Assembly: GCA_009268125.1 (NCBI GenBank) | Contig: WBOU01000023.1 | Location: forward strand, 24,453 to 88,452 | From: Chloroflexia bacterium SDU3-3 | Lineage (GTDB): Bacteria; Chloroflexota; Chloroflexia; Chloroflexales; Roseiflexaceae | Length of the DNA: 64,000 nucleotides | Direction of reading: 5' to 3' | In this document: positions 8,629 through 16,229 of the stretch, in pieces | Layout of the letters: each line of letters begins with the position of its first letter | Numbering within the stretch: position 1 is the stretch's first letter | The notes under the pieces: model-generated | What the model was told of the DNA's origin: nothing | Seen by the model: the letters and a program-made list of their open reading frames with translations, nothing else | Database searches by the model: none | Position numbers and translations under genes: made by a program

Positions 8629-8669
8629 AAAGCACCGCAGGGGATTTTGTTCCCCTGCGGTGCTTTTTT
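8629..8669 (+). terminator. strong rho-independent terminator after the PhoX-like gene
   Basis: Perfect 16-base stem AAAGCACCGCAGGGGA paired with TCCCCTGCGGTGCTTT around a TTTTGT loop, ending in a T run. It separates the PhoX-like gene from the convergent LacI-type gene and could act in both directions. Confidence 0.9.
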
Positions 8670-8687
8670 GTATCGTGCGCCGCGCGG

Positions 8688-9707
8688 CTAGATGCGCGCC
8701 ACCGACTGGCGCTCGATCAGGCGGCAGGCCAGCGACACGCGGATGGAGGTGCGCTCGGGCGCGGCGGCACGCTCGATCAGGCGGCGCACCGCCAGCGCGG
8801 CCAGCTCGGCGGCCTCGATGCGCACGGTGGTGAGCGGCGGCGAGAGGTAGGCCGAGGTGGCGATGTCGTCGAACCCCACCACCGACAGATCATGCGGGAT
8901 GCGCAGCCCAGCCTCCTGCACGGCCCGCATCACGCCCATGGCCGCCAGGTCGTTGGCGCAGAACACGGCGGTGAAATCCAGCTGCTTTTTGGCCAGGCGC
9001 TGGCGCATGGCCTCGTAGCTCGACTCGGCGTTGATCGGGATGTCCAGCACCAGCTGGGGGTCGTAGGCGATGCCCGCCTCGGCCAGGGCTACCTGGTAGG
9101 CCTCGGCCCGGCGGCGGATGGTGCGGCGCTGCAGCGAGGTGATGTGCAGGATGCGGCGGTGCCCGCAGGCGATCAGGTGGCGCATGGCCAGCAGCGCGCC
9201 CAGGCGGTTGTCGGGCAGGAACGCGTCGATCGGCAGCTCGCGGTGGTCCACATTGATCATCACGGTGGGCAGGGCCAGCGCGGTGATCTGGTCGATCAGC
9301 TCTGGCTCGTCGATCGAGAGCAGCAGCAGGCCATCCACCGCGTTCTGGCGCAGGCGGTCGAGCGTGCTGTCGGGGCCGCCCACGCTGGCGTAGCTCAGGT
9401 GCAGGCCCTCTTGGGCGGCGGCCTGCTCCACCCCGCTCAGCACGGCGGCGTGGAAGGGGTCCAGCCCCGGTGCGAGCTGCAGGCTGGTGAGCAGGGTGAT
9501 GTTCTGGATGCGGCTGGCGGGGCGGGCCGTGCCGCGCTGGTAGCCCAGCTGCGCGGCGGCGGCCAGCACGCGCTGCTGCACGGCCTCGCTGATGCCGGGG
9601 GCGCTGCTGAGCACCCGCGAGACGGTGCTGATCGACACGCCAGCCAGCTCGGCGATCTCGCGCTGCTGGATGCGGCGGCTGGCGTTTTTCTGGTCGTCGG
9701 TGGCCAT
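8688..9707 (-). CDS. LacI-family transcriptional regulator of the uronide locus
   Basis: 339-residue repressor. The LacI-type helix-turn-helix and hinge sit at about residues 15-60 (IAELAGVSISTVSRVLSSAP, then VLAAAAQLGYQRG), followed by a periplasmic-binding-protein-like effector domain (DGLLLLSIDEPELI, CANDLAAMGVMRA, DLSVVGFDD). It diverges from the GH88-KduI-KduD-ABC operon across a 320-bp region holding GCAAA/TTTGC palindromes that overlap both promoters. This fits a repressor of the operon and of itself. The ligand is probably an unsaturated uronide or its keto product (inference). Confidence 0.9.
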   Translation of the reverse strand: MATDDQKNASRRIQQREIAELAGVSISTVSRVLSSAPGISEAVQQRVLAAAAQLGYQRGTARPASRIQNITLLTSLQLAPGLDPFHAAVLSGVEQAAAQEGLHLSYASVGGPDSTLDRLRQNAVDGLLLLSIDEPELIDQITALALPTVMINVDHRELPIDAFLPDNRLGALLAMRHLIACGHRRILHITSLQRRTIRRRAEAYQVALAEAGIAYDPQLVLDIPINAESSYEAMRQRLAKKQLDFTAVFCANDLAAMGVMRAVQEAGLRIPHDLSVVGFDDIATSAYLSPPLTTVRIEAAELAALAVRRLIERAAAPERTSIRVSLACRLIERQSVARI

Positions 9708-9770
9708 ATGCGGTTCCTGTCTCGTTTCCTGGCCCAGGCGCGGGCTGCTGCTGACGGATAGTATAGCAAT

Positions 9771-9811
9771 CTATGCAAATTTTTGCAATAGAGTTTCTGT
9801 ATGTTTGCAAA
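9771..9811 (-). promoter_or_regulatory. regulator promoter with overlapping operator-like palindromes
   Basis: On the minus strand, TTGCAA, a 17-base spacer and TATACT form a promoter for the LacI-type gene. Its -35 lies inside the inverted repeat at 9771-9791, built from GCAAA-TT-TTTGC. A second palindrome, TTTGCAAA, lies at 9804-9811. Binding there would block the -35, a layout typical of autorepression. Confidence 0.6.
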
Positions 9812-9901
9812 AGATCGGGGGTGTGTTCAGGTATCCGCTACGACTTTGAATGCTTGTTTTGGCCTATGATATGCGGCATTGCTAAAAATAGGCGAAAAAC
9901 T

Positions 9902-9955
9902 TTTGCCTGCAAAGCTCTTGACACGCTCGTGACTGCGTGCTATATTCTTTGCAAA
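9902..9955 (+). promoter_or_regulatory. consensus sigma-70-type promoter and operators of the uronide operon
   Basis: TTGACA at 9918-9923 and TATATT at 9941-9946 are separated by exactly 17 bases. An inverted repeat TTTGC-CT-GCAAA (9902-9913) lies just upstream of the -35, and a perfect TTTGCAAA (9948-9955) lies just downstream of the -10, at the expected transcription start. The pair flanks the promoter as expected for a LacI-family repressor. Confidence 0.75.
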
Positions 9956-10027
9956 TGCACAGCAATTTTCTCGATGCACTTGCAGCCCCGCCGCCAAGCC
10001 CGCATCGACGCAGCAAAGGAGCTGAAT

Positions 10028-11209
10028 GTGCCCCAGCCGACGCCGCCACCAGGGGTTGTCGCCAGCGTATCTACCGACGCCGTGCGCCGCGCCCTCGCCA
10101 TAATCGACGCCAACCGCATCGACTTTGCCACGCTCTACCCAGATGACACCACGCTGCGCAGCTTCTACCACCCGCGCCAGCGCGGCTGGGCCGCGCCGGG
10201 GGCCAACGTGGGCTGGACCACCAGCTTCTGGCCGGGCATCCTCTGGCTGGCCTACGAGCTGACCGGCCAGGCCGCCTACCGCGCCGCCGCCGAGCGCCAC
10301 ATCGCCAGCTTCGCCGAGCGGGTCGAGCAGAAGATCGACCTCGACACCCACGACATCGGCTTTCTCTACACGCTCTCGTGCGTGGCGCCCTGGCGGCTGC
10401 TGGGCCACGCCCCGGCGCGGCAGGCCGCGCTGCTGGCCGCCGATGCGCTGATGCTGCGCTTCCTAGAGCCTGCGGGTATCTTTCAGGCCTGGGGCTACCT
10501 GGCCAACCCCGAGCAGCGCGGGCGCACGATCATCGACAGCCTGATGAATATGCCGCTGCTCTACTGGGCCAGCGAGCAGACCGGCGACCCGCGCTACGCC
10601 GAGGCGGCCCACCGCCACGCCGCCCAGCTGCGCGACCACATCATCCGGCCCGACAGCACCACCTACCACACCTTCTACTGGGATGCCGAGAGCGGCGCGC
10701 CGCTGCGCGGGCGCACCGAGCAGGGCTACGCCGACGAGTCGTGCTGGGCGCGCGGGCAGGCCTGGGGCATCTACGGCTTCGCGCTGAACTACCGCTCCAC
10801 CCAGGATGCCAGCCTGCTGCGCGCCGCCGAGCGCTGCGCCGACTACTTCCTGGCCCACCTGCCCGAGGACAGCGTGCCCTACTGGGACATGGCGCTGGCC
10901 GACGGCAGCGGCGAGGAGCGCGACAGCTCGGCGGCGGCCATCGCCGCGTGCGGCCTGGGCGAGCTGGCCCGCTGGCTGCCCGAGGGCGAGCGGCGGCAGC
11001 GCTACGCGGATGCCGCCGACGCCATGCTGGCCTCGCTGGCCGAGCGCTACGCCCCGCGCGGCCCCAGCGAGTCGAACGCCCTGCTGCTGCACGCCGTCTA
11101 CGACAAGCCCAAGTCGGTGGGCGTGGACGAGGGCTGCCTGTGGGGCGACTACTTCTATATGGAAGCCCTGATGCGCGCGGCGAAGCCCGACTGGCAGCTC
11201 TACTGGTAG
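10028..11209 (+). CDS. GH88-family unsaturated glucuronyl hydrolase
   Basis: 393-residue cytoplasmic (alpha/alpha)6-barrel enzyme that cleaves the 4,5-unsaturated uronic acid left at the non-reducing end of lyase products. The two catalytic aspartates of the family are visible: D109 in HDIGFLYTLS and D170 in IIDSLMNMPLLYWA. Other family blocks are WTTSFWPGILWLAYE, SCWARGQAWGIYGF and SVGVDEGCLWGDYFYMEAL. The start is GTG at 10028, six bases after AAGGAG; an in-frame ATG at 9974 lies too close to the promoter. It is first in the operon. GH88 rather than GH105 is judged by eye. Confidence 0.88.
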   Translation: MPQPTPPPGVVASVSTDAVRRALAIIDANRIDFATLYPDDTTLRSFYHPRQRGWAAPGANVGWTTSFWPGILWLAYELTGQAAYRAAAERHIASFAERVEQKIDLDTHDIGFLYTLSCVAPWRLLGHAPARQAALLAADALMLRFLEPAGIFQAWGYLANPEQRGRTIIDSLMNMPLLYWASEQTGDPRYAEAAHRHAAQLRDHIIRPDSTTYHTFYWDAESGAPLRGRTEQGYADESCWARGQAWGIYGFALNYRSTQDASLLRAAERCADYFLAHLPEDSVPYWDMALADGSGEERDSSAAAIAACGLGELARWLPEGERRQRYADAADAMLASLAERYAPRGPSESNALLLHAVYDKPKSVGVDEGCLWGDYFYMEALMRAAKPDWQLYW

Positions 11210-11236
11210 CGCCGTAGCCTGAAAGGAAGACCCACC

Positions 11237-12055
11237 ATGAAATATCACGCGCGGCTCACCGCCGACCCCGGCCTGACCACCCTGCCCTACAACCCCTGCT
11301 CGCTGCTCGACTTCGGCGTGCTGCGCCTGGCCCCCGGCCAGCGCCACGCGGGCGAGGCGGGCGACCGCGAGTACCTGGCGGTGATCTTGGGCGGGAAGGC
11401 GACCTTTACGGTGAATGGACAGCGCTTCGAGAAGATCGGCGCGCGGCCCAACGTTTTTGCGGGCAAGCCCCACTCGGTCTACATCCCGGCGGGCGCGTCG
11501 TACGCCATCGAGGCCGAGGGCGCGGTCGAGATCGCCATGCCCAGCGCGCCCAGCGACCTTGCGACCGATCCATACGTGATCGCGCCCGCCCAGGTGGCCA
11601 ACGGCGTGTGGGGCGCGGCCAACTTCTCGCGGCCCTACCACCAGATCCTCACGCTGGCCTCGCAGCCCGAGCTGCCCGCTCGCCGCCTGATCGTGGGCGA
11701 GACCTTCACGCCCCCCGGCAACTGGAGCACCTTCCCGCCCCACAAGCACCAGGAGGACAACCTGCCGCTGGAGGCCTTCCACGAGGAGATGTACTACTTC
11801 AAGGTGAACCCCGCCGACGGCTACGGCATCTGCCACTACTACAACGAGGAGGGCGAGGAGGAGAACTTCACCATCCGCGACAACAGCATCCACATGATGC
11901 CGCGCGGCTACCACACCGTGGTGAGCGCCCCCGGCTACACCACCTACTACCTGTGGTTCCTGGCGGGCAACCAGCGCGTGCAGGGCGCGGTGGAGGAGGC
12001 CAGCACCAGCTGGGTGAGCCGCACCGTGCCGATGCTCAAGCAGCTGGGCCACTAG
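11237..12055 (+). CDS. KduI/IolB-family uronate ketol-isomerase
   Basis: 272-residue double-cupin protein of the KduI/IolB family. Metal-ligand motifs are present: PPHKHQED, FHEEMYYF and MMPRGYHTVVSAPG. Sequence style is closest to IolB (5-deoxyglucuronate isomerase), but the next gene is kduD. In context it more likely isomerises 5-keto-4-deoxyuronate (DKI), released non-enzymatically from the GH88 product, to DKII. GAAAGGAAG precedes the ATG. It lies 27 bp after the GH88 gene and 10 bp before kduD. Confidence 0.82.
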   Translation: MKYHARLTADPGLTTLPYNPCSLLDFGVLRLAPGQRHAGEAGDREYLAVILGGKATFTVNGQRFEKIGARPNVFAGKPHSVYIPAGASYAIEAEGAVEIAMPSAPSDLATDPYVIAPAQVANGVWGAANFSRPYHQILTLASQPELPARRLIVGETFTPPGNWSTFPPHKHQEDNLPLEAFHEEMYYFKVNPADGYGICHYYNEEGEEENFTIRDNSIHMMPRGYHTVVSAPGYTTYYLWFLAGNQRVQGAVEEASTSWVSRTVPMLKQLGH

Positions 12056-12065
12056 GAGGCATGCG

Positions 12066-12830
12066 ATGATCCTCGATTCGTTTCGGCTGGATGGCCGCGT
12101 GGCCCTGGTCACCGGCTCCACGCGTGGGCTGGGGCGGGCGCTGGCGCTGGCCCTGGCCGAGGCCGGGGCCGACATCGCCACGCTCGACCGCTCGGATGCG
12201 GCGGAGACGCGGGCGCAGATCGAGGCGCTGGGGCGGCGCTGCGCCAGCCTGCGCTGCGATCTGGCCACCGCCAGCGTGGCCGAGCTGGCCGCCGCCGTGG
12301 CCCAGGCCGAGGACGCGCTGGGCGGGCTGGACATCCTGGTGAACAACGCCGGGATCATCCGCCGCGCCGACGCGCTCGACTTCACCGAGCAGGACTGGGA
12401 CGATGTGACGCAGGTGAACCTGAAGGCGCTGTTCTTCCTCTCGCAGGCGGCGGCGCGGGCCATGCTGCGGCGCGGCGGCGGCAAGATCATCCACATCGCC
12501 TCCATGCTCTCCTACCAGGGCGGGGTGTGCGTGCCCGCCTACGCCGCCGCCAAGAGCGGCGTGGCCGGCCTGACCCGCGCCCTGGCCAACGAGTGGGCGG
12601 CCCACGGCATCAACGTGAACGCTATCGCCCCGGGCTACATGGCCACCGACAACACCGCCGCGCTCCAGGCCGACGCGGCGCGCTCGCGGTCCATCCTGGA
12701 GCGCATCCCCGCCGGGCGATGGGGCGAGCCGGATGATCTGCAGGGCGCGGCGGTGTTCCTGGCCTCGGATGCGGCGCGCTACCTGCACGGCGCGATCGTG
12801 CCCGTGGATGGGGGGTGGCTAGCCCGCTAG
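12066..12830 (+). CDS. kduD: 2-dehydro-3-deoxy-D-gluconate 5-dehydrogenase (KduD-type SDR)
   Basis: 254-residue short-chain dehydrogenase. It has the Rossmann motif TGSTRGLG, NNAG (in VNNAGIIRR), the catalytic Ser in HIASMLSYQGG and Tyr-Lys in AYAAAKSGV. The start DSFRLDGRVALVTG, GIIRRADALDFTEQDWDDV and the substrate loop GYMATDNTAAL are typical of KduD, which reduces DKII to 2-keto-3-deoxygluconate (KDG). A GGAGGC box precedes the ATG. KDG kinase and aldolase genes are absent from the window and must lie elsewhere. Confidence 0.92.
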   Translation: MILDSFRLDGRVALVTGSTRGLGRALALALAEAGADIATLDRSDAAETRAQIEALGRRCASLRCDLATASVAELAAAVAQAEDALGGLDILVNNAGIIRRADALDFTEQDWDDVTQVNLKALFFLSQAAARAMLRRGGGKIIHIASMLSYQGGVCVPAYAAAKSGVAGLTRALANEWAAHGINVNAIAPGYMATDNTAALQADAARSRSILERIPAGRWGEPDDLQGAAVFLASDAARYLHGAIVPVDGGWLAR

Positions 12831-12950
12831 GCCGAACGCAGCAGATGTACCACACGACGCAACGGAGCATCATTCAGCGACGAGACAACCTGTCCTGACC
12901 CAAGGACGCCGATAGACAGCTTGGCAGAGACGCCAACACGGAGGTTTGCT

Positions 12951-14294
12951 GTGAAGAAAATGTTTGCTTTCCCCCTGACGGCCATGCTGATGGCCACCCT
13001 GGCGGCCTGCGGCACCACGCCCGCCGCAGGCACCACCGCGGCCCCCGCCGCAGGCGACGCCGCCACCGCCGCGCCCGCAGCCACCACCGCAGGCGAGGCC
13101 CCCGCCGCCAGCGGCGAGCAGGTGACCCTGAAGATGACCGCCTGGGACATCGCCACCACGCCCTACTGGAACGCGGTGATCGACGCCTACGAGGCCAAGA
13201 ACCCCAACGTCAAGATCGAGCTGGTCGAGGTCTCCTCGGCGGAGTACCAGGACAAGGTCAACATCATGCTGTCCGGCGGCGATGACACCGACATCATCAC
13301 CGTGAAGGACACCCCGGGCTACTCGGCCATGCTCACCCGCAACCAGATCGTGCCGCTGAACAGCTACATCGAGGCCGACAAGCTGGATCTGAAGGCCTAC
13401 AACGGCGCGACCGACGAGCTGACCTACGAGGGCAAGCTCTACGCCATGCCCTTCCGCAGCGACATCTGGGTGCTGTACTACAACAAGGATCTGTTCGACA
13501 AGGCCGGAGTCGCCTACCCCACCAACGACATGACCTGGGCGCAGTACGACGAGCTGGCCCGCAAGATGACCAGTGGCAGCGGCAGCGACAAGGTCTACGG
13601 CACCCACTACCACACCTGGCGCTCGACCGTGGAGCTGCCCACCGTGCAGGATGGCAAAAACTCGATCATCACCACCGACTACAGCTTTATGAAGCCGATG
13701 TACGATATGGTGGTGAAGATGCAGGATGATGGCATCATCATGGACTTCGGCTCGCTGAAGGCGGGCAACGTGCACTACTCGGGCGTGTTCAAAAACCAGC
13801 AGGTGGCCATGCTTCCCATGGGCTCGTGGTTCGTGGGCACCATGATCAAGGCCAAGGCCGCTGGCGAGGCTACGTTCAACTGGGGCGTGGCCAAATACCC
13901 CCACCCCGAGGGTGTGGCCGCTGGCACCACCGCTGGCACACTCACCTCGCTGGCGATCAACGCCAGCTCGAAGCACCAGGACGCCGCGTGGGACTTCATC
14001 AAGTTCTACAGCGGGGCCGAGGGCGCGAAGGTGCTGGCATCCACCGGCAACCTGCCCGCCCTGCGCACCGACGAGGCCCTGAAGGCCTACGCCGCGCTGG
14101 ATGGCATGCCCGCTGGCATCGATGAGGCCCTGCAGACCACCACGGTGCGCCTGGAGCTGCCGATGAACCCCAAGGTCAGCGCGGTCGAGCAGATCCTCAA
14201 CGAGGAGCACGAGCTGATCATGACCGGCTCGGTGCCGGTGGATGAGGGCCTGGCCGAGATGACCCGCCGTGTCTCCGAGGCGCTGGCCAAGTAG
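12951..14294 (+). CDS. ABC sugar transporter, extracellular solute-binding lipoprotein
   Basis: 447-residue family 1 solute-binding protein. The signal peptide ends in LAAC (lipobox) and is followed by an Ala/Pro/Thr-rich tether to about residue 50. The domain has the usual blocks VKIELVEVSSAEYQDKVN, LYAMPFRSDIWVLYYNKDLF and GSWFVGTMI. The start is GTG at 12951, six bases after GGAGG. Together with the two permeases that follow it should import uronic-acid oligosaccharides. No ATPase gene is present, so a shared MsmK-type ATPase is presumably used. Confidence 0.92.
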   Translation: MKKMFAFPLTAMLMATLAACGTTPAAGTTAAPAAGDAATAAPAATTAGEAPAASGEQVTLKMTAWDIATTPYWNAVIDAYEAKNPNVKIELVEVSSAEYQDKVNIMLSGGDDTDIITVKDTPGYSAMLTRNQIVPLNSYIEADKLDLKAYNGATDELTYEGKLYAMPFRSDIWVLYYNKDLFDKAGVAYPTNDMTWAQYDELARKMTSGSGSDKVYGTHYHTWRSTVELPTVQDGKNSIITTDYSFMKPMYDMVVKMQDDGIIMDFGSLKAGNVHYSGVFKNQQVAMLPMGSWFVGTMIKAKAAGEATFNWGVAKYPHPEGVAAGTTAGTLTSLAINASSKHQDAAWDFIKFYSGAEGAKVLASTGNLPALRTDEALKAYAALDGMPAGIDEALQTTTVRLELPMNPKVSAVEQILNEEHELIMTGSVPVDEGLAEMTRRVSEALAK

Positions 14295-14381
14295 CGCCGC
14301 CCGCCGCGCCCCCGCCACGCTGCGGGGGTGCGGCCCCACCCGGCCCGGCAGGCCGAAGCCTATCGAAAGGGGCATCTACGT

Positions 14382-15311
14382 ATGAGCAGCACGCAATGGA
14401 GCAACCGAGCGCAGTCGCTCAGCAGCAGCGCGCGGCACAGCCGGCTCAAGCGCGAGCTGGTGGCCTACTCCTTCATCTTGCCCAACTTCCTGGGCTTTGC
14501 GATCTTCACCCTCATCCCCATGGTCTTCTCGCTGGTGCTGGCGTTTATGCACTGGGATGGCGCGGGCGCGATCACCTGGGCCGGGCTGTCCAACTTCGCC
14601 GACATGCTGAAGGATGAGACCTTCCGCATCTCGCTGATCAACACGCTCTACTATGTGGCCTTCACCGTGCCGCTGACCATGGCTGCGGCGCTGGGCCTGG
14701 CGCTGCTGCTCAACCAGCCGCTGCGGGGCCGCGACTTCTTCCGCACCACCTTCTTCTTCCCCTACGTGGCCTCGCTGGTGGCGGTGGCGGTGGTCTGGAA
14801 TATGATCTTTCACCCCGCCATGGGGCCGGTGAACCAGCTGCTGAGCGCGCTGGGCGTGGACAAGCCGCCGCGCTGGACCGCCTCGGTGGACTGGGCCATG
14901 CCCACGGTGATCATGGCTAGCGTCTGGAAGGGCATGGGCTACTACATGGTGCTCTACCTGGCCGCGCTCCAGGGCATCCCCTCCTACCTCTACGAGGCCG
15001 CCGAGATCGACGGCGCGAACTCGTGGCAGCGCTTTCGCTACATTACCCTGCCCATGCTCACGCCCACCACGTTCTTTGTCAGCATCATGCTCACCATCGC
15101 CTCGTTCAAGGTCTTCGACCTGATCCTGGTGATGACGGGCGGCGGCCCGGGCCGCGCCACCAACGTGCTGGTGGTGCACACCTACAACATGGCCTTCAAA
15201 GAGTTCCGCTACGGCTACTCAAGCGCGATCGCCATGGTGCTGTTCGTGATCGTGCTGGTCATAACGATCATCCAGTTCCGCATGGAGCGGCGCTGGGTCA
15301 ACTATATGTAG
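14382..15311 (+). CDS. ABC sugar transporter permease (MalF/UgpA type)
   Basis: 309-residue inner-membrane protein with six predicted helices and the cytoplasmic EAA loop YEAAEIDGANSWQRFRYITLP, which docks on the ATPase. The N terminus RLKRELVAYSFILPNFLGF is typical of MalF/UgpA-type subunits. The start is at the ATG at 14382 after GAAAGGGG. It follows the binding-protein gene by 87 bp and precedes the second permease by 28 bp. Confidence 0.92.
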   Translation: MSSTQWSNRAQSLSSSARHSRLKRELVAYSFILPNFLGFAIFTLIPMVFSLVLAFMHWDGAGAITWAGLSNFADMLKDETFRISLINTLYYVAFTVPLTMAAALGLALLLNQPLRGRDFFRTTFFFPYVASLVAVAVVWNMIFHPAMGPVNQLLSALGVDKPPRWTASVDWAMPTVIMASVWKGMGYYMVLYLAALQGIPSYLYEAAEIDGANSWQRFRYITLPMLTPTTFFVSIMLTIASFKVFDLILVMTGGGPGRATNVLVVHTYNMAFKEFRYGYSSAIAMVLFVIVLVITIIQFRMERRWVNYM

Positions 15312-15339
15312 CGGGCGGTCGCCGCGCAAGGAGAGAGAC

Positions 15340-16218
15340 ATGAGCAGCCTACCCATGCACGCCGCCCCGCAGCCCAGGGACCACGCCTCGCAGCGGGCGC
15401 GGGCTATAGCGCTGAAGGTGCTGACCTACGCCCTGCTGCTGGCCATGACGGCGGTGATGCTGCTGCCCTTCCTGTGGATGCTGTCGGCCTCGCTGAAGCT
15501 CGACAAGGATGTGTTCCGCTTCCCGATCGAGTGGATCCCCGCCGCGCCGCAGTGGGGCAACTACGCCCTGATCTGGACGCGCATCCCGTTCCTGACCTTT
15601 TTCGCCAACACCGCCAAGCTCACGGTGATCATCACCTTCCTGCAGCTGGCCACCAGCAGCTTTGCGGCCTACGCCTTCGCCAAGCTCGATTTTCGCGGGC
15701 GCGACCTGCTGTTCCTGGGCTATATCGCCAGCATCGCCATCCCCTGGCAGGTCTACATGGTGCCGCAGTTCATCATGATGCGGCGGCTGGACCTGGTGGA
15801 CACCCACATGGCGCTGATCCTGCTGCAGGCCTTCTCGGCGTTCGGCGTGTTCCTGCTGCGCCAGTTCTTCATCAGCATCCCCAACGACCTGAGCGACGCC
15901 GCGCGGATCGACGGCCTGAACGAGTACGGCATCTACTTCCGGATCATGCTGCCGCTCTCGAAGCCCGCGCTGGCCACGCTCACGATCTTCACCTTCGTGG
16001 GTGTGTGGAACGACTTCATGGGGCCGCTGATCTACCTGAACACCGAGGCCAAGAAGACCATCCAGCTTGGCCTGCGCCTGTTCATCCAGCAGTACTCGGC
16101 GGACTACGCCCTGATCATGGCGGCCTCGCTGGTGTCGCTGGTGCCGGTCGTCATCCTGTTCCTCAGCTTCCAGCGCTTCTTTGTCGAGGGCATCGCCTCG
16201 ACGGGCATCAAGGGCTAG
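15340..16218 (+). CDS. ABC sugar transporter permease (MalG/UgpE type)
   Basis: 292-residue permease with six helices, the MalG-type start YALLLAMTAVMLLPFLWMLSASL and the EAA loop SDAARIDGLNEYGIYFRIMLP. An AAGGAGAG box precedes the ATG at 15340. It pairs with the upstream permease to form the membrane channel of the importer. The stop is 11 bases from the start of the DUF2264 gene, so translation is probably coupled. Confidence 0.92.
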   Translation: MSSLPMHAAPQPRDHASQRARAIALKVLTYALLLAMTAVMLLPFLWMLSASLKLDKDVFRFPIEWIPAAPQWGNYALIWTRIPFLTFFANTAKLTVIITFLQLATSSFAAYAFAKLDFRGRDLLFLGYIASIAIPWQVYMVPQFIMMRRLDLVDTHMALILLQAFSAFGVFLLRQFFISIPNDLSDAARIDGLNEYGIYFRIMLPLSKPALATLTIFTFVGVWNDFMGPLIYLNTEAKKTIQLGLRLFIQQYSADYALIMAASLVSLVPVVILFLSFQRFFVEGIASTGIKG

Positions 16219-16229
16219 AAAGTGCACCC

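Noticed and set aside
6653..8635. Minus-strand open frame covering the whole PhoX-like gene
   Set aside because: Antisense shadow with no start signal or domain; the plus strand encodes a Tat signal and PhoX motifs.
10463..12505. Very long minus-strand open frame opposite the GH88, KduI and KduD genes
   Set aside because: It is an antisense shadow caused by the high GC content; the product is low-complexity Ala/Arg/Gly/Val and the plus-strand genes carry catalytic motifs.
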